Below, in pieces: positions 20,587 through 29,464 of a DNA stretch of 64,000 nt. Both the position numbers and the translations under genes were made by a program. Below the pieces are notes generated by a model. It saw only the letters and a list, made by a program, of their open reading frames with translations, was not told the DNA's origin and did no database searches. Numbering within the stretch: the first letter of the stretch is position 1; each line of letters opens with the position of its first letter. Source of the stretch: Eleusine coracana subsp. coracana (lineage: Eukaryota; Streptophyta; Magnoliopsida; Poales; Poaceae); contig CM064434.1 in the NCBI GenBank assembly GCA_032690845.1, positions 5,396,108 to 5,460,107 on the forward strand, written 5' to 3'.

Positions 20587-22965
20587 ATGGCAGGGTCAGG
20601 ACAGGACAAAGGCAAGGGGAAGATGCCTGAGAAGCCAAAGACCAAAAAGAGACAGAGACTGGATCCAGAGTCAGAGAGAGCCAGGAGAGTGGCTAGGCAC
20701 CTGGATGTCATGGAGCAGTCACGGAGGACTTCGGAGACACGGCTGATCTTAGAGCAGCCCCGTTAGACACAGAGCTTAAGAAGGAGCACCAGGTAGAGGA
20801 CTGCACCTCTAGCAGCCGGGGTTGTGCCACCGCCATGGCCACAGCGTACTCCAGTTTCCCGTCAGGGGAGATCGTCGAGAACTACGGATCAGGGATCCTC
20901 CAGGTAGCAGGAAGAGCAGTCTGAGGAGGAGGAGACTGGAGAGGAGACCTCAAAGTCTGAGGATCTCGTAGAGGAGGAGGCTGAGGAGTCAGAGGAGGAG
21001 ACAAAGCAGACTGTTCCCCAGAGGACAGCTCACCGGGCAGGAGACCCGAGGTGTACTTGTGAGGTGTGCACGAGGAGGCTGTAGAGATTGGTTCAGGCAG
21101 CTGGAGAGCCGGATATACTTAAGGTTCCTACAAAGGACCTTAAGGCACTTCACTTGGTACCCTTCGAGCAGTGGGTTCCAGTCCCCAGAGACCCCGCTGC
21201 TAGAGAGAGGTACTGGACAGGCCTCCGGCGGAGGATTGGAGAGGGTCTGAGACGCTACCTAGGCTTGAAGAGCAAGGACATACTTTTCGTACTGCAGTAG
21301 TACACGACGTACGAGGCCATGAGGTGGGCCACTGACACAGAGATGGAGCAGTACTTCACGTACTTACCAGGTCTAGCAGAGCTAGTTACTGCTCCACCCA
21401 GGTTCAGAGAGGACGTGGTGCTAGAGTTCTACGCCACACTGTGGGTTGCCATAGACCGTTCAGAGTTCTGGTTCTTGTTCAGAGGGCAGCCACAGCGTGT
21501 GACCAGATAGGATCTGATCCATAACATAGGACTCTTGTCTTCAGACTTCCTTCTTTACAGGAGTGCCTATGGTACACTTGCACCACTCCGCAGACCTCAG
21601 GGAGGGAAGATGCCTACGGACAAGATGGTGTCGATTGCCTTTCCACCACCTCACACACCAAACTTTGAGAGAAGCCCTGTGATACTCACTGCAGAGGCTA
21701 AGGTGGTGAGAGCGATAGTCACCAAGACTATCATCCCTAGGTCAGGATACAGAGAGGAGTTCACACTTCTCCACCAGTGGGTTGTAGCAGCTATTTTGAG
21801 GAGGCAGTCTTTTGACTTGGCAGACCTTTTGATTGGAGAGATGGAGGAGGTGATCTTAGAGATGGTTGGAGGACGTCACTTGGTCTACGACCCCTATATT
21901 TGCTATCTCTTGAGGAGGATGGGCCTAGTGATGGAGGAGCAGTATGACGCTTTCCCTGAGGTGACCACCAGCTACTCACCTAGAATCCCTAGGGGATCCT
22001 AGTCTACCTCTAGCCAACCCACAGGAGAGGAGGAGCAGGAGTCATTGATACTACATGAGCAGGCAGCTCAGCCAGAGACGGTGGTTCCTGAGTCAGCAAG
22101 CACAGGAGCACCTCCCCAGCCGACAGGTTTGCAATCTGAGGACACTGTCATAGTGACAGCACTAGCAGGATGGTTGGAAGAGTTTATGCATAGTGTGTCA
22201 GAGGACAGACGTCAGATGATGGAGCTTATCAGAGGACAGGCAGATCTTCAGCATCAGCATATGGCACTTGTCTCCGCTCTGGTGACTTAGATGACGAAGC
22301 TTACTCAGAGGCAGGCTGGTCAGCAGCCAGAACCTTTAGTGTTTCATCAGTTCCAGCAGCTGCAGACTCAGACAGGACCCTTCATAGCTTTGATGACAGC
22401 ACAGTCTAGCGTACTGTCACTCTCAGGGATCTTACCGATAGGGGGAGCAGGACATACTTTCTCTTCAGCTCAGCTCTCTCCCGTGTCAGCATTCTCTGTG
22501 TCGGCGTTGTTCGTCTCACCGTCGCATTGTTTGAGCTCGTAGATGGCAAGACCCTCCAGCTCCCAGTACTTACCAGTCAGGAGTATGTTCTCAGACATCG
22601 TGCACACTACTCATGTAGACTCCCAGATCGCCCTAGAGATAGCTACAGTTTCAACTCGACCTCTTACTGCCACCGTTACCACTCTTACCCCTCAGGCAGC
22701 AGAGGATCTTGTCCGTGGAGGCTTCTCTCAGCAGGATGTGGTAGACCTCTTACTATTCCAGACTTCAGCTCAGGAGACTGCCATGGTCACCCCAGCAGCA
22801 CAGGACAGTGGGTCTGACTTGCCTGCAGACCTTGGTTTCTTTGAGTAGCTGGATGCTCAGGCGGCACATGCTCAGGAAGCACAGCAGGATTCACCTCAGG
22901 AGCAGCCAGGAGCAGAGCCCATAGAGGACGTTACTGCACCACCTCCTTCGACCACGAGCGCTTAG
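20587..22965 (+). pseudogene. Cop-N accessory ORF2, about 793 codons with ten internal TAG stops
   Basis: The frame starts at ATG 20587 (MAGSGQDKGK). It is basic, then Glu-rich (20930-21005). The conserved core at about 21088-21970 includes EFYATLW, RVT, HNIGLLSSDF, IIPRSGYREEFTLLHQWVV, FDLADLLIGEMEEVI and YDPYICYLLRRMG. I associate this with the 'putative plant transposon protein' family. A Gln-rich C-terminus follows. Internal stops are TAG at 20764, 20794, 20905, 21082, 21298, 21508, 22000, 22288, 22540 and 22846. All segments between them share one phase. The TAG at 22963 may be the natural stop or an eleventh internal one, since the phase runs on to TAA at 23020. It occupies the env-like position of SIRE-type elements but shows no signal peptide or clear membrane anchor. 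Confidence 0.8.
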
Positions 22966-23601
22966 ATGTTCATCTTTTCTCGCCTTTTTGGCTTTTTGGT
23001 GCTTGTTGCCAAAAGGGGATAAGATATTAGGTCTAGGGGGAGTGGGAGTGTGATCTTGTTACAATTGAGAGTAGCTTGTATCTAGGGGGAGCTACGAGGT
23101 GTTGGGAGATAGATCATTTGGTTCTTATTTTGAGGAATTATTCATTGTTCGTGGATTTTGATGAGTCATGGTTTTCATTCGTTTGTGTTTGATTCATTTT
23201 GATCTCACTTGGTTTATTTCCTTTTCATAAGCAGTGCCTTGTATTCATTAATTATCATGTATGCCTGTGTATGATATCATAATGATGGATGCTTGTTCCT
23301 AATTCTTATGCATTTCCATGCTAACTTGTTGCATCTCATCATTCATGTCTTACATTGCATGTCAGTTTGCTTTCATTCAATATATTGCCATGGCATGCAT
23401 GCATGTTTCATCTAGAGTGAGTCTTTTACTCTTTTCCTTATATCTCTAGATGATGCTTGATTGAGTAGGATCTTATGCATTTCTCTCTTATTTAGTTGTG
23501 GTTCCTCTCGATCTTTGTGTAGCTTGATTAGCCCGGTTGTTTATTGATTGAAGTTTTTCAATTAAGTAGTGGTTGTCATCAATCACCAAAAAGGGGGAGA
23601 T
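22966..23601 (+). other. Cop-N 3' untranslated region and polypurine tract
   Basis: No gene was seen. AAAAAGGGGGAGA at 23588-23600, one base before the 3' LTR, is the plus-strand primer. A second purine-rich block (AAAAGGGGATAAG) lies near 23010-23023, as in other SIRE-like elements. Confidence 0.85.
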
Positions 23602-25251
23602 TGTAAGCTTCATGACCATTGATGATTGGATCCTCGAGGTATGGATGTTTTGGTGAGAGATGACAACTATGAAATTGTGGGCTAACATCTACACGAGTGT
23701 TGTCTATGTAGGAATCATCTCTTAACTCTATTGCAAATCATATGGATGATGGTGTCCTTGGCGATTGATGACAATGACCGTAAGCATGGAGGCTTGTGAA
23801 CTTGATGGAGTCCAAGGGTTGATGGAGATGGATCAAAGCGGAGAACAAGCTATGGTGCAAGTGTTTGGAACACTTGAGTAGTTGTTAGGACTTTGAATCC
23901 ATAGGAAAAACTAGACTATCAAGTGGGTCTAGCTCATTTTCTTAGGTCATGTCTAGTCAGTAATGTGCAAGGTTGCTTGGTGAAATCACAAGCACTAGGT
24001 GACAGTGGAGAAGCCAAGGAGCTGTTCGGAGAAGCCGGGAAACCAAGTCAAGTGAGGACAGGAAGTTTCAGCTTCTGGACATAGAGACCGGACAGAGAGG
24101 TTAGTGGAGACCGGACTGTACGGTCACTATAGGAGTTTTCTAGAACTTAGCGCGAGAAGCAAGAAGTCTACCAGCAGGAGACTCTGTATAGACCGGACGG
24201 TCCGGTCAGTAGGAGTGCGAGGGAGACAGAAGCTGTGCTACAGCCAAAAGTTTCTGGAGTGGAGAGAGAAACTGACCGAACGGTCCGGTTAGATAACCGG
24301 ACAGTCCGATCAGTACAGGAATCACCTGCGCACAGAGGAGCCAGCGGCTGAGGAGAGCCTTTACAGAGTGACCGGACGGTCCGGTCAGGCAGAGACGGGA
24401 CAGTCCGATCAGTGCGTCCAGAAAGGGGATTTTGTGGAGCAATGGCTAGTTTGAGGTTGGGAGCCTATATAACTTCGTTGATGGGGTCTTGGAGACCTCT
24501 CTTGGCCAATGGAATAGCTAAGAGCATTTGGTAAGGTCCAAGAGGAAAGGAGGAGAGCACTAGGTGGAGATATTGCACATTTGGAGAGTGCTAGAGAAGA
24601 GTAGCTTGATCATCTTGCACATCTAAGGCTAGGGTGTGCTTGAGGGTGTGATCTAGAATGTTACTCTTGGTCTATGGTGAGACCTAGACCGGTTAGGTGT
24701 TGGTGATCGATTCTATTGTGATCGGTTGTGAAGGCCGTCACATGTTTGTATAAAGTTTGCTAGTGAGCGCCCGTGTCGGCTCGAGGAGTCCGGCAAGTTC
24801 TCAAGGGAGGAGAGCTTGTGCTTTGTGTAGCGGTGACGCACACCATGTCTTCACTCGAGGAGTGATTGCGGGCTCGTGGGCGAGAACTCCACTTGGCGGT
24901 GGGAGGGACCGGGACTCCGGCGGGAGTTGTCCAACGAGGATTAGGGGAAGGCGCCATCCTTTCGAGACCTCGGGAAAAAATCATGAGCATTCCTTGACCA
25001 TCTCTTTACCATTCCGCAATTGTATGCTCTAGTGAGTAGGGTGACTTGTGGCTTGCATAGGCTAGTGTGATTGGCTTCCGCTCTTTATCTTATCATGAAC
25101 ACTAGCATGTGTAGGGTCTTGGCCTACTAGACTTATTTGGGTTGCTTATCTTGTTAGACTCAAGTAGTGGAATTAAAGGATTTGGTTTTGTGAGCGGCTT
25201 ACTGATTCACCCCCCCCCCTCCCCCCTCTCGGTACGCCTTCGGTCCTTACA
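23602..25251 (+). repeat. Cop-N 3' LTR, 1650 bp
   Basis: It starts TGTAAGCTTC after the polypurine tract and ends CCTTACA, followed by the TCTGT duplication. It contains the palindrome array at about 24105-24420 and a long C-run at 25210-25226. Confidence 0.93.
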
Positions 25252-25256
25252 TCTGT
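25252..25256. repeat. Target site duplication TCTGT (right) of Cop-N
   Basis: Exact repeat of 14678-14682. The Tat-A LTR resumes at 25257. Confidence 0.95.
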
Positions 25257-25657
25257 CTTCCACAGCTACCAAGTGGGTCTTTTCCTTCGAGATAAAGTCT
25301 TGTACTGCACATCGAGATCTTGAAGTTTTATAAATCTTCTAGGCAAATATCTTCAAGTGTCTTGCGTAGATAAACATCCATAAAACATGTGGAATGGGCC
25401 TCGGTTACTTCTGTGGGACAAAACATCCTTGCGCCGATCGACGCACTGGGTTTCTTCAGTGCTTTTCGTCGCTTCTGGACTCCTGTCCTCTTTCAGCATC
25501 ACTTAAATCACCAATTTCACCTGTTTTTGCAATAAAACTCCAAGCGCATATACAAATATATAGGCAAAATCATAGGTAAATGGCCTAAATTGGTATCAAT
25601 TATGCTCTAATTGGGGTTATATTCACATATAAAAGGGGCACTTAGGAACTGCCAACA
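25252..25657 (-). mobile_element. Tat-A 5' LTR, outer part (continuation after Cop-N)
   Basis: It matches 3150-3550 of the other LTR. The end GCCAACA at 25657 is the outer terminus on the minus strand (TGTTGGC). One palindrome copy lies at 25430-25445. Directly beyond it is SIRE-like gag sequence, so Tat-A inserted into that gene. Confidence 0.87.
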
Positions 25658-25872
25658 GCGTGGTGTTGAGGTTTGCCGGTATGGCGTAGTCTTGCTCAAC
25701 GATCTCCAAAATTGCACGTCCTTGAATCTAGAGATAAGCCTTGGTCCGTGACTTCCAGTAGGGAAAGTCCTCTCTATCGAACATCCAAAGCTTGATCGCA
25801 CGCTTCTCCATGTCGCCTTCGGATCATAAAACCGGTGAAGGTCAACTAGTGATCACACGGGCTCTAATACCA
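25658..25872 (-). pseudogene. SIRE-like element: primer site and first part of gag, cut by Tat-A
   Basis: The plus-strand GCTCTAATACCA (25861-25872) is the complement of an initiator-Met primer site and lies two bases from the LTR at 25875. The gag start reads through FPYWKSRTKAYL and WEIVEQ, matching the start of the second SIRE-like gag near 34553-34637 at roughly 84% by eye. A frame change occurs inside the fragment. The gene stops at 25658, where the Tat-A LTR begins. GCGTG at 25658-25662 is the candidate target duplication, but its partner is not in the window. Confidence 0.8.
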
Positions 25873-26109
25873 ATTGAAGGACCGAGAAGGTGACCAGAGG
25901 GGGGTGAATGGGAGCCTATTAAAATTCTTCTCAAGAACTTGGCCGATATCCCAATTACTACCCAACCCAACCTCTAACCAAATCACCAAGATTACACACA
26001 TCAACTTGTGATGTGCTAACCCTAGGAATGATTTGAACCAATAGGACACATAGCGGAAGCACAAGAGGAACAAAAAGGGGAAACAAGGAAGGTCTGAGAA
26101 GTCACAAAT

Positions 26110-26300
26110 CTGAGCTTGACAGAAGTTCCGTGGTGCCCGACGAAAGTTCCAAAGTCCCCAACGGAAGTTCTATCAATCATGGAAGTTCCAGGCGACTAGA
26201 GAACTATCACTCACGGAAGTTCCGTGGTTCTTGACGAAAGTTTCACCATGGTCACGGAAGTTCTGTCCCAGTCACGGAAGTTCTGTCCTCGGCAAAACAG
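26110..26300 (-). repeat. Array of CGGAAGTTCCG-type motifs in the SIRE-like LTR
   Basis: Eight or nine copies of GGAAGTTC or GAAAGTTCC lie in about 180 bases, spaced 15-30 bases apart. Two are full CGGAAGTTCCG-like palindromes (for example near 26216-26232). Confidence 0.8.
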
Positions 26301-26773
26301 CAGCTCCGTTCGGGAAAGAAAATTGTCAAAACTCTATCAAACGAACTCCAAAAATCTCAAAATTTGAACCAGATCATCCTCAATACATCACGACCCTCCT
26401 TTAAAGAGATCCACTCAAAAGGCACAAGGAATCATCATGAATTTCAGATCTTATGCCAAGAACACCAAAAAAAGGGGAAACTTGAGAAATCTTTCAAATC
26501 GGAGATGCTAGATCTATGGATTCGGCCAAGGGCCTATGGGGATTTGTTCTAGCTCATCATACCACCAAGATCCCTCAAGAAATTTGCCCAAAAACCTCCC
26601 AAAAAGTGAGATAAAAAATTCCCACGAAAATAACTCCAAAAATAGGGGAAAAGAGAAATTCGAGATTTAAGGAGAGAGGAAGATCTTGAGCATGAAAATA
26701 CTTCTCATATAATGGAAACATGCTTACAAGATCCATAGGTTCAAGGCTAGGAAGCCACCCTCTTCCTCCCACT

Positions 26774-27560
26774 ATTTGGAAGAGAAAGAGATGTCTCTCA
26801 CACACCCTCTCCTCTCCTCTATAACATGAAGACCCCTCCTAGCACTTTGAAATGAGTTCCTAACACAAGGCTAATGGGGAGAGACCCCTCTCCCACCAGC
26901 CACACCTCTTTTTATATAGGCCTAGGGTCCTATTGTCCAAAAGACCACACTACCCTTAACCTACATAACATTGCCACCTACCACCGGGTGCAAACTTGTT
27001 CATCTCTTTTTCCTTCACCCGAATGCCATCGGGCCCTTCACATCTTTGTTTCGCATCAACGCAAGCTTCACGATGGTGCCACGTGCACCTTCAGTCGCCG
27101 CCACTGGTTTTGAGGCCCAAACTAGGAAACTGCCTTGCACGCTTATTTGGAAGGCTAGGAAACTAGACCCAAACATATTTGGAAGAGCAAGAGATGTCTC
27201 TCACACACCTACTACTCTCCACTAGAACATGAAGACCTCTCCTAGCACTTTGAATAGAACCCTAACACAAGGCTAATGGAAAGAGAGGCATCTCTTCCAC
27301 CAGCCACACCTCTCCTTATATAGGCCTAGAGTCCTATTGTCCACATGAAAACTCTACCCTTGACCTACATAACACACCCACCTACCACCGGGGGCATAAC
27401 CTTTTTCCTCATCGCCCCAATGCCATCGAGCCCTTCACAACTTTGCTTGCCGAAGACGCAAGCTCCGCGATGGTGCCACGTGCACCTCCAAACGCCACCA
27501 CTGGTTTTGAGGCCCAAACCGGCAAACCGCCTTGCACTATTCTCAAAGCGTGACTTCTCG
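26774..27560 (-). repeat. Tandem duplication, period about 403 bp, in the SIRE-like LTR
   Basis: Both units begin ATTTGGAAGAG (26774 and 27177) and continue through TGTCTCTCACACACC, CAGCCACACCTC and GAGGCCCAAAC. They are clearly diverged. Unit two is much closer to the LTR fragment at 38923-39820 than to unit one. Confidence 0.85.
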
Positions 27561-28369
27561 ATGTCGACGCGTGTCACCTTGTCCCGCGATCCTGACCACC
27601 GACAAGTCTCTCCCGGTCCCTGTCCATCAGGCCCCCTTGTCACTTGCACCGGCATCCTGCTCGCCTTGACTCGGTCAACATGCCGTCTTCATCACCACCA
27701 TGGTTTTGAGGCTCAACCGCGAAACCGTCAGTGCTTCTTGCCTCTCCACGTGTACGGTATGGATCACCCTTGACTCCACCCGGCCTCCTGATCGTCTGGC
27801 CCCAAGTCTCCTACTTGTGCTCGATCCTCTCGCCGTTGACCGCCAAGTCGACTCCACTGACCTACACATCATGAGACAAGCAAACACATTTCCCAACTCC
27901 TGCAACAACACCAATACCTCCACCAACTCCGGTTAGTCATAACCATGACATGCACAAACTCATGCAATCCCCAGATTCCCACATTTCAACTCAAACACAA
28001 ATCCGCTCAAGTCAATTACTCATCACATATATTGCAAACCATGGCACATCTCCACATGGTTTCTCAATCTCCCCCTTGATGAGTACATTGACAACACCAA
28101 ATGCACAAGAATTAAGGATTTAAATGTGAAGCCGAATAAGCACATCCAAATGGCCAAACCCAAAGAAAAAGGTGAAAACAAGCCATCTAGCAAAGTAGGG
28201 ATCACAAAACAAAGAGTTGGCAGGAAAGCGACTTGAGATGCAAAGAATGTGAAAAGCGCAAGAAAATGCTCAAGATCATGATATGATCCCCCTTGACTTG
28301 TGGTAGGTTTCATGTAATGCAAAATGGATCATTTTAAGTTTCTTAGCATTATTTGTGCATGACCCAACA

Positions 28370-29464
28370 ATTCTCCCCTTAGGCACTTATTTCTCCCCCT
28401 TTGGCAATGAACTCATCAAAGAGGCAAAAAAATAAGCAAACATGCAATGCATGAAAATGCAAACCCAAGGAGCTTCAACAATTATGCATACAAGCATTTA
28501 ACTGTGCTAATCACAAGCATAGAGCTATGAAGTGTAAAAGCAATGGCGCACAACCATACAAAGATCAAAAATAGATACCAAGGCATAAACACCAAGAGCT
28601 ATACAAGCTAAGCAGAAAGATTGACTAGCTTAAATAGAATCAAATTTACTTATCATGAGCAAAACTGCCACCACATGTGTAAGTACTCCTATCCAAGGCA
28701 AAACAAGCATCAAGTGAATCAAAGGATACTAGCCAGTCTCAATCTCAACTAGGGCAACAAGCATTCACAGAAAATAAGCTCTACAAACGATCACAAATGC
28801 AACAGAGACCTCAGTTGATCAAGTGATTATTGTTTATCCTCTTGTGTCCTCTTATCCATGCGGAGGGTCGCACGACTGGATACGGCAAACACCCCGAGGC
28901 TTCAAGTCATAATGTTTGGATTTAGCATTTGAGAATTATTCTTGCTCAAAGCACTTAGCAGATTATTCAGTTTATGCACAAGTCAAAAGAGCATGCCTTT
29001 GCGGCAAAAGGAACACATGTTCCCACAATGTCCCATCATGAGCTAAACATTTGCAAAGCTTTCCATTTCGCAAACACAAGGTGTCAAAGCCAAGACATCC
29101 TCTAGACTAGCCTCAATGCAAGTTTCAACAAGGATAAAAGCAATTATACACATGGTGAGCATGTTTTAGCACGAATAGTTCATAAGGTTCATAAGAAGAT
29201 TAGTTTATCTTTAAGATTTGCATGTTGCTCAAAAGAGTCTATAACAAGCCATCTAGAAAATCAAAGCATGAGAGTTTGCTATCACATCCACACGACTAGG
29301 CTCAAGCTCAATCATAGCAAAGAGAAATACAGGCAAGCATAAGAATCAAAGCTCATCTACCAATGCATATATTACATATGAGATGCAATGCGAAAATGGT
29401 AAGGTACATATATGTAAGAGAACACCAACTCCCCCTCAAATGATGCCATAAGGATGACAAACAC
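28370..29464 (-). other. SIRE-like 3' region with polypurine tracts
   Basis: No gene was seen. On minus the LTR-proximal bases read AAGGGGAGAAT, with a second tract CCAAAGGGGGAGAAATA further in. Any env-like ORF and the end of RNase H are missing. Confidence 0.7.

Larger units (their letters stand above)
14683..25251 (+). mobile_element. Cop-N: complete non-autonomous Ty1/copia retrotransposon, 10,569 bp
   Basis: The element is bounded by perfect 5-bp duplications and has two LTRs (14683-16364 and 23602-25251), an initiator-Met-like primer site, a SIRE-like gag, an accessory ORF2 in the env-like position and a polypurine tract. No protease, integrase, reverse transcriptase or RNase H sequence lies between gag (ends 18577) and ORF2 (starts 20587). 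It therefore depended on enzymes supplied in trans. In the first 245 bases of the two LTRs I count six differences, five of them transitions, so the insertion is fairly young. It interrupts the Tat-A 5' LTR. Confidence 0.93.
25875..28369 (-). mobile_element. SIRE-like LTR, 2495 bp, with primer site on one side and polypurine tract on the other
   Basis: It starts TGAAGGACC on the plus strand and ends GACCCAACA. A primer site lies to the left (25861-25872) and a polypurine tract to the right (28370-28405 read on minus). It is therefore the 5' LTR of the left copy and the 3' LTR of the right copy at once. It contains a motif array (26110-26300) and a large tandem duplication (26774-27560). Frames such as 27345-27773 are LTR sequence. 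Confidence 0.85.

Noticed and set aside
20587..22965. Reassigned amber codon or programmed read-through as the explanation of the TAG stops
   Set aside because: Plant nuclear genes use the standard code, neighbouring element genes also carry TAA and TGA stops, and CHG deamination explains the pattern. It is kept only as an alternative in the finding.
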